In this document: positions 35,204 to 43,498 of the stretch, in pieces
How positions within the stretch are numbered: the stretch's first letter is position 1
Layout: each line of letters opens with the position of its first letter
NCBI RefSeq assembly: GCF_047228935.1
Contig: NZ_JBFEGG010000001.1
Location: forward strand, 682,001-746,000
Origin: Ornithinibacillus sp047228935
Lineage (GTDB): Bacteria > Bacillota > Bacilli > Bacillales > Amphibacillaceae
Reading direction: 5' to 3'
DNA length: 64,000 nucleotides
The notes under the pieces: model-generated
The model's database searches: none
What the model was told of the DNA's origin: nothing
The model's input: only the letters and a program-made list of their open reading frames with translations
Translations under genes and position numbers: made by a program

Positions 35204-36727
35204 CTAATTTTTTCTTCTCATTTCCATCTCTTTTATTTCCTGTTTGAATGACTTTAAAAGAGAAAATACAATTAATAGCAAAATAATTGTAAAGGGGAAG
35301 GCAGCAATGATTGATGCTGTTTGTAATGCTTCTAATCCCCCTTGCCACAATAATACGGCAGCAGCCCCCGATTGGATTATTCCCCAAACAAGTTTTACTG
35401 AATTTGGTGGATCAAGTCTCCCACCTGTTGTCTGCATCCCCAATACAAAGGTCGCAGAATCTGCTGACGTAATAAAAAATGTACTGATCAGTAAGATTGC
35501 AATCAGCGACATAAACATGCTAAAGGGGAAATTTTCCAATACAGCGAATAGAGCTGTTTCTTCACCAAAATTATTAACAAATCCATATATATCTTTACCT
35601 TGGAAAAATTCTAGATGGATTGCTGAACCACCGAAAACGGTAAACCAAAGTGCACCAAAAATTGTAGGGACTAATAATACCCCAAGAACGAATTCGCGTA
35701 TAGTTCTTCCACGTGATACTCGAGCGATAAAGGTTCCTACAAATGGTGCCCATGCAATCCACCATGCCCAATAAAATATTGTCCAGCCTTTTATCCACTC
35801 TGTATTATCTTCATTAAATGGTGTCATTCGGAAACTCATACTCGGTAAATTTTGAATGTAGTTTCCAAAACTTGTTGTAAATAAGTTAAGGATAAATGTA
35901 GTCGGACCTAAAAGTAGCAAAAATATCATTAATGCTAAGGCTAGCACAATATTGGAATTGGACAAATACTTAATTCCTTTATTTAATCCGGTAGAGGCTG
36001 ATAGCATATAAAGCACAGTAACAATTAATATAATCATTAGTTGGAAAATAAACGTTTGGTCAATCCCAAATACAAAGGATAATCCACCACTAATTTGTAT
36101 CGCTCCAAAACCAAGTGATGTGGCGACTCCGAATACAGTAGCAAATACAACGATAAAATCTACTATTGTGCCCCACACCTCTTTACCTCTCTCACCAAAC
36201 AACGGAACTAAGATACCACTTACCAATCCTGAGGAATGTTTTCTGAATTTAAAATAGGCTAAAGCAAGTGCTATAGTTGCATATACCGCCCATGGATGAA
36301 ATCCCCAGTGGAAAAAACTATATTGCATTGCTGTTTTGGCAGTATCACTCGTAGTAGGATCCCCATATGGAGGATTATGAAAATGGGAAAGGGGCTCTGC
36401 AGCTCCCCAGAAGACTAAACCAATACCCATTCCAGCACTAAATAACATTGCAAACCATGTAATATAGGAGTACTCGGGTTTATCATTAGGTCTTCCAAGT
36501 TTTATTCCACCGTATTTTGAAAAAATAAGAAATAGGGAGAATACTAAAAAGAACGATGCACTAATTAAATAGAACCAGCCAAATTTATCAACAATATAGG
36601 TTTGGACTTTAGACGTAACATCTTGTAAATTGGCGTTCGGTAATATTCTATCAGGTATGACACCCCAAACAATGAATAACAAACTTATTATTACTGAAAT
36701 ATAAAATACTTTCGTTACCTTTTTCAT
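35204..36727 (-). CDS. BCCT-family betaine/carnitine/choline transporter
   Basis: A 507-residue, twelve-helix secondary transporter. The family glycine motif GMGIGLVFWGAAEP and the conserved aromatic box WTIFYWAWWIAWAPFVGTF followed by ARVSRGRTIREF are clear. It resembles sodium-coupled glycine betaine carriers such as OpuD/BetL, used in osmoprotection. It lies between pdhD and SR1, where B. subtilis has no such gene. The exact substrate is not determined by the sequence. Confidence 0.88.
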   Translation of the reverse strand: MKKVTKVFYISVIISLLFIVWGVIPDRILPNANLQDVTSKVQTYIVDKFGWFYLISASFFLVFSLFLIFSKYGGIKLGRPNDKPEYSYITWFAMLFSAGMGIGLVFWGAAEPLSHFHNPPYGDPTTSDTAKTAMQYSFFHWGFHPWAVYATIALALAYFKFRKHSSGLVSGILVPLFGERGKEVWGTIVDFIVVFATVFGVATSLGFGAIQISGGLSFVFGIDQTFIFQLMIILIVTVLYMLSASTGLNKGIKYLSNSNIVLALALMIFLLLLGPTTFILNLFTTSFGNYIQNLPSMSFRMTPFNEDNTEWIKGWTIFYWAWWIAWAPFVGTFIARVSRGRTIREFVLGVLLVPTIFGALWFTVFGGSAIHLEFFQGKDIYGFVNNFGEETALFAVLENFPFSMFMSLIAILLISTFFITSADSATFVLGMQTTGGRLDPPNSVKLVWGIIQSGAAAVLLWQGGLEALQTASIIAAFPFTIILLLIVFSLLKSFKQEIKEMEMRRKN

Positions 36728-36880
36728 AGAAAAACCCTTCCTATCTCTATTTGTTATACAGTATCTCTGTAATTACTATTTCCAACTATGGTGATAACTA
36801 TCGAAAAAATATATAGGTTGTCTTCTTTTTTCCTGTCGTATAAACTGAATATATTAGGTTCACAACATCGGAGGGATAAC

Positions 36881-37777
36881 ATGAGAAATGTAGTAATACT
36901 ATTATCATCATTATTTATTTTGCTCTTAACAGCTTGTGGTGATTCGAATTCTAAGCAGAATGAAGATAATAGATCAAATGAAACAGAAGAACAGTCGGAC
37001 GAGCTTACTGGACAGGGAGAAGAAGACATTACTGATGAAGATAGTTCGGATGACAAAGCTGACGAACCTAATGTAAATGAAGGAAATCAAATACCGGAGG
37101 AAGATATTGAAGCACAATATCGTGTTTCTGAGAATTGGTCGCTTGTTCCAATTGAAGAAGGGACTAATGAGAATGTCGTCTTATTAACTATTGATGATGC
37201 CCCGGAAAAGTATGCTTTAGAAATGGCGAAAACATTAAAGGAATTAGACGCAGGTGCAATATTCTTTGTTAATGGACATTTCATTGACACCCCTGAAGAA
37301 GCTGAAGTGTTAAAAGAAATTCATAATATGGGATTTCTTATCGGTAACCATACTTACTCCCATGTTAATCTAAAAACGCTTGAAAATGATCTAGAAAAGC
37401 AGCGAGAGGAAATTGTAGGTTTAAATGATGTAATTGAGGATATTATTGGAGAAAGACCGAAATTTTTCCGAGCTCCACACGGTGTAAATACAGACTTCTC
37501 TAGAAAAATAGCTGAAGAAGAAAAAATGGTATTAATGAACTGGTCTTATGGTTATGACTATTTTACTCCATATATGAATAAAGATAAGCTAGTAGAAGCC
37601 ATGGTATCTGGAGAGGGACCAGAGGTTGATGTACCATACTCTTTATTAAAACCAGGTGCAAATCTTCTCATGCATGACAGGGAATGGACAAACGCAGCAC
37701 TTAAAGATATTATAACCGGTTTAAGAGAAGAAGGATATGAGATTCTAGACCCTCGATTACTAGAAACTATACAATAA
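36881..37777 (+). CDS. Polysaccharide deacetylase (NodB-type) lipoprotein
   Basis: A 298-residue lipoprotein: lipobox LLTACG (Cys18), a 65-residue acidic linker, then a NodB deacetylase domain (about 100-295). Catalytic motifs are TIDDAPE (base and metal Asp), GNHTYSHVNL (metal His pair), RAPHG and LLMHD. The first motif is DDA in place of the usual DDG. It probably deacetylates peptidoglycan or another glycan at the cell surface. GGAGG lies 7 bases before ATG 36881. Confidence 0.85.
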   Translation: MRNVVILLSSLFILLLTACGDSNSKQNEDNRSNETEEQSDELTGQGEEDITDEDSSDDKADEPNVNEGNQIPEEDIEAQYRVSENWSLVPIEEGTNENVVLLTIDDAPEKYALEMAKTLKELDAGAIFFVNGHFIDTPEEAEVLKEIHNMGFLIGNHTYSHVNLKTLENDLEKQREEIVGLNDVIEDIIGERPKFFRAPHGVNTDFSRKIAEEEKMVLMNWSYGYDYFTPYMNKDKLVEAMVSGEGPEVDVPYSLLKPGANLLMHDREWTNAALKDIITGLREEGYEILDPRLLETIQ

Positions 37778-37790
37778 AGGTAAATACTAA

Positions 37791-37823
37791 AAAATACCAG
37801 TGGATTTCATTCGCTGGTATTTT
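37791..37823 (+). terminator. Terminator after the deacetylase gene
   Basis: AAAATACCAG (37791-37800) pairs with CTGGTATTTT (37814-37823). Confidence 0.75.
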
Positions 37824-37833
37824 AATAACTAAA

Positions 37834-37844
37834 TGTGTTATACT
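37834..37844 (+). promoter_or_regulatory. Candidate CcpN operator upstream of SR1
   Basis: TGTGTTATACT agrees at all eleven positions with the CcpN consensus TRTGHYATAYW as I remember it. It lies 4 bases upstream of the SR1 -35 box. CcpN represses sr1, gapB and pckA under glycolytic conditions in B. subtilis. Confidence 0.5.
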
Positions 37845-37848
37845 AATT

Positions 37849-37878
37849 TTGCATATTTTTATAATTAGTGCATACTAT
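37849..37878 (+). promoter_or_regulatory. SR1 promoter
   Basis: TTGCAT (37849-37854), 18 bases, TACTAT (37873-37878). Transcription would start near 37885. Confidence 0.5.
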
Positions 37879-37920
37879 ATTGGATAAAGTTATACAATTT
37901 CTTAAGGGGAGTGCAGGCAC

Positions 37921-38025
37921 ATGGGGACGATTGTATGTCAGAAATGCCAAAAGACCATTGAACATTATGAAAACGAGAAGGTGGCAGTCCTTTATGGCAC
38001 CTGTCAAAAGTGTAAAGGTAAATAA
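37921..38025 (+). CDS. sr1P: SR1P, GapA-binding peptide
   Basis: A 34-residue peptide starting MGTIVCQKCQKTIEHYE, with CQKC and CQKC cysteine pairs and LYGTC. The N-terminus and cysteine spacing match B. subtilis SR1P (39 residues, MGTIVCQDC...LYGTCC). SR1P binds glyceraldehyde-3-phosphate dehydrogenase GapA, stabilises gapA mRNA and promotes GapA-RNase J1 interaction. AAGGGGAG lies 9 bases before ATG. The peptide is shorter at the C-terminus than in B. subtilis. Confidence 0.88.
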   Translation: MGTIVCQKCQKTIEHYENEKVAVLYGTCQKCKGK

Positions 38026-38067
38026 CGAAACAAATATAGCATAGATAAAAAATATGAATTGTTTATT

Positions 38068-38094
38068 AAGTTGCATAGACATGCAACTTTTTTT
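38068..38094 (+). terminator. SR1 terminator
   Basis: AAGTTGCAT (38068-38076) and ATGCAACTT (38081-38089) form a perfect 9-base stem with tetraloop AGAC, followed by a T-run. Confidence 0.9.
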
Positions 38095-38152
38095 GTTATA
38101 TTAATTATAAATGGTAGGATAAGGTTAGCATGACAATATTGGAGGGACGAGG

Positions 38153-39112
38153 ATGTCGTGGAATACTAGGATTACAACGTTGTTTAATATTAAATATCCA
38201 ATTATTCAAGGAGGACTTGCGTATTTGGCCTATGCAGATTTAGCAGCTGCTGTATCTAATGCAGGAGCATTAGGTCAAATTACGGCGATGAGCTTAGAAA
38301 GCCCTGAAGATTTAAGAAATGAAATCATTCGAGTTAAAGAACTTACTAATCGTCCGTTCGGAGTAAACTTTGCCATCGGACAGCATAATAGACCTTTTGA
38401 GGATATGGTACAAGTTGCAATTGATGAAAAGGTACCTGTAATATCAGTAACAGGTGGAAATCCAAAAGGTGTATTAGATATGGTTAATGGTCACCCAATA
38501 AAAACGTTAGTATTAGTAGCTGCTAAAAGACAAGCACAAAAAGCAGAAGAGTTAGGTGCAGATGCAGTAATAGTTGTTGGTCATGAAGGTGGGGGGCATT
38601 TAGGTAGAACAGATACAGGGACACTGGTGTTGACACCACAAGTAGTGGATAGTGTAACAATACCTGTCATTGCTTCAGGTGGTATTGTTGATGGAAGAGG
38701 ACTAATGGCTGGATTAGCATTAGGGGCAGACGGTATTGAAATGGGGACTCGATTTATTGCAACAAAAGAATGTATCCATGCCCATCCACTATATAAAAAA
38801 GCGATAATAGAAGCAGATGAAAATTCCACAGTCATCATAAAACGTTCATTGGGGACACCAGCAAGAGCTCTTAAAAATACATGGACTGATAAAATTCTTC
38901 AATTAGAAGAAAAAGAAGTTGGTTATGAAGGATTAAAAGATTACATAAGTGGAGCAGCAAATAGAAATTTTATCCACAAAGGTGAAACGAATGATGGGTT
39001 CGGATGGGCAGGACAGGGGGTAGCAGGTATTCAAAATATACCTTCTGTACATGAATTAATTGAAAAAATAATATCTGAAGCAGAGGATATCAAAAATAAG
39101 TGGATAGAATGA
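38153..39112 (+). CDS. Nitronate monooxygenase / FabK-like flavoprotein
   Basis: A 319-residue FMN TIM-barrel protein. Landmarks are PIIQGGLAYLA (N-terminus), GVNFAI, VVGHEGGGHLGR and VIASGGIVDGRGL...GADGIEMGTRF, shared by nitronate monooxygenases (2-nitropropane dioxygenase) and the FabK enoyl-ACP reductases. The GHEGGGHLG segment favours nitronate monooxygenase, but FabK-like activity cannot be excluded. GGAGGGACGAGG precedes ATG. yktA follows after 12 bases. In B. subtilis speA occupies this interval; no arginine decarboxylase is present here. Confidence 0.8.
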   Translation: MSWNTRITTLFNIKYPIIQGGLAYLAYADLAAAVSNAGALGQITAMSLESPEDLRNEIIRVKELTNRPFGVNFAIGQHNRPFEDMVQVAIDEKVPVISVTGGNPKGVLDMVNGHPIKTLVLVAAKRQAQKAEELGADAVIVVGHEGGGHLGRTDTGTLVLTPQVVDSVTIPVIASGGIVDGRGLMAGLALGADGIEMGTRFIATKECIHAHPLYKKAIIEADENSTVIIKRSLGTPARALKNTWTDKILQLEEKEVGYEGLKDYISGAANRNFIHKGETNDGFGWAGQGVAGIQNIPSVHELIEKIISEAEDIKNKWIE

Positions 39113-39124
39113 GGTGAAAAAGGT

Positions 39125-39397
39125 ATGAACTATTCTTATCCAATTGATACTAGTTGGACAAAAGAAGAAATAATTGATGTAATTCAATTTTTTTCATTAA
39201 TTGAAAAGGCATATGAAAAAGGGATGGATCGTGATATTTTGCTTGCTGGTTATCGGAAATTTAAACGAGTTGTACCAGCAAAAAGTGAAGAAAAGAAATA
39301 CTTTCAAGAATTTGAAAAGGACTCAGGGTACTCTCCTTACCAAACTATGAAAAAGGCTAAGGAAATAGAAAGTGGATTAATTAAAATGAAGAATTAA
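39125..39397 (+). CDS. yktA: UPF0223 family protein YktA
   Basis: A 90-residue, mostly helical cytoplasmic protein of the UPF0223 family (YPIDTSWTKEEIIDVI, YRKFKRVVPAKSEEK, GYSPYQTMKKAKE). Function is unknown. GAGGTG lies 8 bases before ATG. Neighbour of yktB as in B. subtilis. Confidence 0.9.
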   Translation: MNYSYPIDTSWTKEEIIDVIQFFSLIEKAYEKGMDRDILLAGYRKFKRVVPAKSEEKKYFQEFEKDSGYSPYQTMKKAKEIESGLIKMKN

Positions 39398-39398
39398 A

Positions 39399-39432
39399 AA
39401 ATGAGCATTCCTAAAACAAGGAATGCTCATTT
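39399..39432. terminator. Bidirectional terminator between yktA and yktB
   Basis: AAATGAGCATTCCT and AGGAATGCTCATTT form a perfect 14-base stem with loop AAAACA. Confidence 0.85.
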
Positions 39433-39434
39433 CT

Positions 39435-40049
39435 CTATGCTTGAAGTGCTAATTGGTAAAGAGGTAGTAACTCATTATACGTATCTTTTATAAGTTTAAT
39501 TAACTCATCACCATTTGATACGGTATGCTCAGTTGGTGATAGATGTCTTCCAATGAGGAATTCTGCCTTTTTAACATCTCTGAATCGTTCTAAATGACTT
39601 TTATTTAATTGTTCAAGTGGGAAAGATTCTTTTTTCATATGATCAAGTGATATGACAAAGTCTTTCTCCAATTGTTTTATTGTATTAAAATTTGCTAAAT
39701 AGCTTCTAGCTATATCACTTTTATTAGGTAGTTCATAAATGCATGCTAACCAAATAAAAAGATGGTCATCAAACAGGCCAACTTGGAAATGGGGATGTTT
39801 TTTATATCCTCTATTATTATGAGAAATCGCAAGCCAAGTATCTTTTGGTGGATTTACTGTTCGTCTTGCATGTTTAGCAATATGAAGATAGACTTCATTA
39901 CCTAGTTTCGTGGAAAGATACTCAACCAATTCTTGTCCAATTTCACGAAATTTAGGCTGAATCCGAGTTTGAATCGCTTCCATTCTCGCATCTAATCCAT
40001 CTATTTGAAAAGTATCAAAATCACTTTTGACAAATCCTTGTATACTCAT
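39435..40049 (-). CDS. yktB: UPF0637/DUF1054 family protein YktB
   Basis: A 204-residue protein of the DUF1054 family (FDTFQIDGLDARMEAI, HIAKHARRTVNPPKDTW, HFQVGLFDDHLFIWLA). Function is unknown. AAGGTG precedes ATG 40049. Position beside yktA is conserved. Confidence 0.9.
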   Translation of the reverse strand: MSIQGFVKSDFDTFQIDGLDARMEAIQTRIQPKFREIGQELVEYLSTKLGNEVYLHIAKHARRTVNPPKDTWLAISHNNRGYKKHPHFQVGLFDDHLFIWLACIYELPNKSDIARSYLANFNTIKQLEKDFVISLDHMKKESFPLEQLNKSHLERFRDVKKAEFLIGRHLSPTEHTVSNGDELIKLIKDTYNELLPLYQLALQA

Positions 40050-40274
40050 CTATTATACACCTTCCTATTAATTATAGTTATTATTATGAACAAATAACTA
40101 TAAACAAGTCAAGTGAAAAACAGATAGCTTAACTAAGTAATGGCCTATAGAAACCTTAACAAGAACGAATTTCGGAAAAAGTCATATATATAAAGAAACA
40201 AACAGATTGTTCATGAAAAACTTGGACAACATAGGTTATTTATCATAGGATTCGTTTGAAAGGGTGTGAGCTTT

Positions 40275-40466
40275 TTGAAATATATTTTAGAAGAAGTGAG
40301 GAAACAAGAGGAAAAGGAAAAGATTCCAGTTCTTCGTATGGAAATTGATTATGAATTATTAACTCTATATGATGCTTTACAAGCTAATGACAAAGTTCAA
40401 ATTATAAAATCTAAAGAAAAGCTGAAACTGTTACGAGATAAATTAATAGAACTCCTAGATAGATAA
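40275..40466 (+). CDS. Small helical protein, probably YkzI
   Basis: A 63-residue, highly charged helical protein (LEEVRKQEEKEKIPVLRME). Its place beside yktA-yktB-yktC suggests YkzI. I prefer TTG 40275, 8 bases after AAAGGGTG; a GTG at 40266 lies within that site. Function is unknown. Confidence 0.6.
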   Translation: MKYILEEVRKQEEKEKIPVLRMEIDYELLTLYDALQANDKVQIIKSKEKLKLLRDKLIELLDR

Positions 40467-40477
40467 CCTACATTTTA

Positions 40478-40504
40478 AAGGAGGGGGATTTATTCTTCCT
40501 CCTT
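40478..40504 (+). terminator. Possible terminator after the YkzI-like gene
   Basis: AAGGAGG pairs with CCTCCTT (40498-40504); no strong T-run. Confidence 0.35.
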
Positions 40505-40600
40505 ACGTATTTTCATTTGCTCCTCCAAGTCACTCATGTATACTCAAGTTTGATATTTTGATACTATAAATAGGAGTAGATATAATTGGAGGCAGTATTT

Positions 40601-41410
40601 ATGGATTATAATACACGTGAAAACATTTTTAAATTAGCTAAAGAATGGGTGCTTGAAGCCGGCGGTAAAATTAGAAATACGATTGACGACCCCCTAGAAG
40701 TATCATCAAAGTCAAACCCCAACGATCTAGTTACGACTATGGATAAAAATACAGAAAAATTCTTTGTTAACAAAATTAAGACTACATTTCCAGATCATTT
40801 ATTATTATCTGAGGAAGGGTTTGGAGATGACTTAGATTCACTTGATGGGACTGTTTGGATTATTGACCCTATAGATGGAACTATGAATTTTGTTCAACAA
40901 AAACGGAACTTCGCAATTTCTGTTGGAGTGTACCATGAAGGTATTGGTGAAATAGGACTTATATATAATGTGATGGAGGACGAATTATACTCGGCAAAAC
41001 GTGGTGAGGGTGCGTTTAAAAATGATAAAAAACTGCCACTGCTAGAAAAAGGTATTCGCTTAGAGGAGTCGGTGATTGGATTAAATCACTTTTGGTTATG
41101 TGAAAATCGTTTGGTAGATGAAAAGGTTATGCAAAATTTAGTGAAAACAGCTCGTGGTTCTAGAACTTATGGGTCAGCAGCTTTAGAATTTGCTTATGTA
41201 GCTGAAGGTATTTTAGAAGGTTATTTAACGATGGGCTTATCGCCATGGGATATAGCAGCTGGTATGGTAATAGTGAGTGAGGTTGGTGGTATTACAACAA
41301 ATATTGATGGTAACCCAATAAATATGGTTGGAAGAAATTCAGTGTTTGTTGGTCACCCAGATGTACATAAACGGATCATAGAAGATTTTATTCAGAAAGG
41401 AAGGAAGTGA
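40601..41410 (+). CDS. yktC: Inositol monophosphatase family protein YktC
   Basis: A 269-residue Mg2+-dependent phosphatase. The metal motifs EEGFGDD (loop), WIIDPIDGTMNFV and LSPWDIAAGMVIVSEVGG are present. YktC of B. subtilis has inositol monophosphatase-type activity; fructose-1,6-bisphosphate or NADP phosphate are other substrates of the superfamily. ATG 40601 is 8 bases after TTGGAGG, so the TTG at 40586 was not used. It is convergent with ylaF with one base between stops. Confidence 0.88.
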   Translation: MDYNTRENIFKLAKEWVLEAGGKIRNTIDDPLEVSSKSNPNDLVTTMDKNTEKFFVNKIKTTFPDHLLLSEEGFGDDLDSLDGTVWIIDPIDGTMNFVQQKRNFAISVGVYHEGIGEIGLIYNVMEDELYSAKRGEGAFKNDKKLPLLEKGIRLEESVIGLNHFWLCENRLVDEKVMQNLVKTARGSRTYGSAALEFAYVAEGILEGYLTMGLSPWDIAAGMVIVSEVGGITTNIDGNPINMVGRNSVFVGHPDVHKRIIEDFIQKGRK

Positions 41411-41435
41411 CTCAAATATTAGAGCCACTTTTTTT
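41405..41435. terminator. Bidirectional terminator across the yktC/ylaF stops
   Basis: AAGTGACTC and GAGCCACTT pair with one mismatch, followed by TTTTT. Confidence 0.75.
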
Positions 41436-41594
41436 TCTTTTATTCGCAATTCCTGTACCCATAATACCGAATCCTAATACTATAAATAGAATAATAAGCC
41501 AAATGTTACGAAGTGCTATCGCAAACCCAACTCCGATAAACATCGATACTACTAACAAAGCTAATAATAACGCTGGTATATTAACCTTTTTCAT
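41412..41594 (-). CDS. ylaF: YlaF-type small membrane protein
   Basis: A 60-residue protein with two transmembrane helices (about 8-26 and 31-48) and a basic C-terminus. Matches the DUF5325/YlaF family by start MKKVNIPALLLA and length. GAAGGAG precedes ATG 41594. Function is unknown. Confidence 0.78.
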   Translation of the reverse strand: MKKVNIPALLLALLVVSMFIGVGFAIALRNIWLIILFIVLGFGIMGTGIANKRKKSGSNI

Positions 41595-41770
41595 TTAAGA
41601 CACTCCTTCTAATGTACAATTATAAGTATAGTTCTTTTTATTAATCAGTTCAAAGTTTTTATTTTGATAAAATTTTCACCAAGGATTCTTTCCTGCGCTT
41701 CAGTTCACACTAGCAAGATTACAATTATTTTAGTATGATTAGTTTTGAACATACATAATGGGGGATTTAA

Positions 41771-42082
41771 ATGGTTTATGAATTTGTAATGGAACAATAC
41801 GGTGTGGAGCAAGTCTTTAATATACTTTACATCGTAAATTTAATACTAGCCGCAATTGCATATAAATTGGGTTTTGCAAAAAAACTTCCTATTTTGAAAT
41901 CAGTTATTGTTTATATTTTACTTGCATTTGGAATTTTCGTTTTAAATATATTATTTATTATTGTGCCAGCAACGTTAGCTGCACAACCACTTCCGATGAC
42001 AGAAAGCTTGGTCATTATTTGTGTAGTACTTGCGATTTATCGAATTCGATTGTATTTGCAACGACAAGCTAAAAAAGCGTAA
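41771..42082 (+). CDS. ylaH: YlaH-like membrane protein
   Basis: A 103-residue protein with about three transmembrane helices and the family segment YIVNLILAAIAYKLGFAKKLP. YlaH has no known function. In B. subtilis the GTPase gene typA (ylaG) separates ylaF and ylaH; here they are only about 180 bases apart with no typA. Confidence 0.8.
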   Translation: MVYEFVMEQYGVEQVFNILYIVNLILAAIAYKLGFAKKLPILKSVIVYILLAFGIFVLNILFIIVPATLAAQPLPMTESLVIICVVLAIYRIRLYLQRQAKKA

Positions 42083-42085
42083 CTA

Positions 42086-42130
42086 AAAATAGCAGGAGAC
42101 AATTCAATACGAATTGCCACCTGCTATTTT
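42086..42130. terminator. Bidirectional terminator between ylaH and ylaI
   Basis: AAATAGCAGG.GACAATTC pairs with GAATTGC.CCTGCTATTT, with T-rich 3' flanks. Confidence 0.8.
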
Positions 42131-42132
42131 AT

Positions 42133-42336
42133 TTAAATCAATTCATCTTCTTTTTTCTTTTCCTCGTAGAAACGAAAATTTCCAGTTGCTAGGCGTTCAA
42201 TAGTTCTTTCTTTAATACGATCATTACATGTATTACAAAGATACATATAGGTTTTTCGATTTCTTAGTCTTTTTGCTTGAAGCGAATAATCTTCTATATT
42301 CTCCACTATATCACATAATGTACATTTTACTTGCAT
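42133..42336 (-). CDS. ylaI: YlaI, small zinc-finger protein
   Basis: A 67-residue DUF2197 protein with two CxxC knuckles (CTLC at residues 5-8 and CNTC near 34-37), which probably bind one Zn2+. Function is unknown. GGGGTGG precedes ATG. Confidence 0.85.
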   Translation of the reverse strand: MQVKCTLCDIVENIEDYSLQAKRLRNRKTYMYLCNTCNDRIKERTIERLATGNFRFYEEKKKEDELI

Positions 42337-42446
42337 GTAACCACCCCAAATTGGACTATATTAATACTATAACATAACTATAAGGTATATGTTTATTTTC
42401 TATCTTCAAGAGGAACATTAAGATAAAAGGTAGAAAGGATGGTTAT

Positions 42447-42698
42447 ATGAAGAAGCGTTATCTAGTATCAGCATTAGGAGTAGGAGTCGCAGGCTATTTA
42501 ATGGGTACTAAGAGAGTAAAAAAGCATCCTTCTTCAGAGGTTGAAAGAGAGATTGATGAAGATTTGACTTTCTTTAATGCGGGGAAACCAGATGAAGTGG
42601 ATGATTTGGAAACCGACCAATTAGAGAATGCAAAAATGGTATCAGAAGGATCTCAATTTGGGGTTCAATATTATAATAATATAAAAGAAACGGAATAG
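42447..42698 (+). CDS. Hypothetical acidic protein with N-terminal membrane segment
   Basis: An 83-residue protein. A short hydrophobic N-terminal helix (MKKRYLVSALGVGVAGYLMG) and a basic KRVKK stop are followed by an acidic tail. AGAAAGGAT precedes ATG. I do not recognise it. It is convergent with ylaJ over a perfect 16-base terminator stem. Confidence 0.7.
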   Translation: MKKRYLVSALGVGVAGYLMGTKRVKKHPSSEVEREIDEDLTFFNAGKPDEVDDLETDQLENAKMVSEGSQFGVQYYNNIKETE

Positions 42699-42700
42699 AA

Positions 42701-42741
42701 GTAAATGAGGTATCCACAACTTAACTGGATACCTCATTTAC
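42701..42741. terminator. Bidirectional terminator
   Basis: GTAAATGAGGTATCCA (42701-42716) and TGGATACCTCATTTAC (42726-42741) form a perfect 16-base stem. Confidence 0.85.
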
Positions 42742-42742
42742 T

Positions 42743-43357
42743 TTATTCTTCTCGTTGTTCTTTTTGGTTTTGGGATTGATCATCTACTATGTCATCCATT
42801 TTTCTCTTTTCATTTTGATCGTCAATAATTTGTTGATTTTGATCTGGTTCTTCTGGCCGGTCTTCTGGTAAAGGAAAATCAGGCATATATCTACCAACAA
42901 TTGCAGCAACTTCATCTATAACACCTTGAATTGGATAACCTTGACTAATTTTATCATTCATTCCACGTATCCTCTCTAAAATATCACCATCTGCTACTAC
43001 CACTGCTGTTCGTCCATATGGATCATGTTGAAGTGCTTCTATAACAGAGTATTTAATGCTACTGACTCGGGACCTATCTAATTCTTTGTCTACATCTATA
43101 CCTACAACAGCATATGGTCCTATAACAATTGATGCAGCATCATTTACTTCGGGTACATCACCTGCAACATGGGCTAAATGATCTGCAATTTGTTCGTTTG
43201 AAAAGTCTCGATCTTCCCTTGGAGCAGAGTTTTTCACATTAATAATTCTGTCATTTGGATTCTCTTTTTCGGTTGGTAATGCATGATCTTCTTCGTTTTG
43301 TCCGCATCCTATTAGAAAAGTGGCGCATAGTCCTACAAAAATTAAACGAATAAACAT
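42743..43357 (-). CDS. ylaJ: YhcN/YlaJ-family sporulation lipoprotein
   Basis: A 204-residue lipoprotein: lipobox FLIGCG (Cys18), the YhcN/YlaJ domain (about 60-165; VIGPYAVVGIDVDKELDRSRV, HDPYGRTAVV) and a disordered Gln/Asp/Glu-rich tail. Members are forespore-expressed and found in spore membranes. GGAGGAG lies 7 bases before ATG 43357. Confidence 0.88.
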   Translation of the reverse strand: MFIRLIFVGLCATFLIGCGQNEEDHALPTEKENPNDRIINVKNSAPREDRDFSNEQIADHLAHVAGDVPEVNDAASIVIGPYAVVGIDVDKELDRSRVSSIKYSVIEALQHDPYGRTAVVVADGDILERIRGMNDKISQGYPIQGVIDEVAAIVGRYMPDFPLPEDRPEEPDQNQQIIDDQNEKRKMDDIVDDQSQNQKEQREE

Positions 43358-43440
43358 CTAAAACTCCTCCTAAAAATGTGTAAATACAAGGCAATAACTA
43401 TATAGTTATTTTGAGTATTAGATGTTAAATTATACAATAG

Positions 43441-43484
43441 AAAAAAGGATACTTAGGGTAACGGTAATGTTAGACTAAGTATCC
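43441..43484 (-). terminator. Terminator of the YlaL-like gene
   Basis: GGATACTTAG (43447-43456) and CTAAGTATCC (43475-43484) pair perfectly; on the minus strand TTTTTTC follows. Confidence 0.85.
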
Positions 43485-43498
43485 CATTCTAATATGTC

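Larger units (their letters stand above)
37885..38094 (+). ncRNA. sr1: Dual-function small RNA SR1
   Basis: A transcript from about 37885 to the terminator at 38094 would be about 210 bases, close to the roughly 205-base B. subtilis SR1. It lies downstream of pdhD as SR1 does there, carries the SR1P reading frame near its 5' end, and has a candidate CcpN site in front. In B. subtilis, SR1 base-pairs with ahrC mRNA, which encodes the arginine-catabolism regulator. I did not test complementarity because ahrC is outside the window. The 5' end is inferred from the promoter only. Confidence 0.8.

Noticed and set aside
35244..35774. 176-codon plus-strand frame inside the BCCT gene
   Set aside because: Antisense shadow; the BCCT reading frame has clear family motifs.
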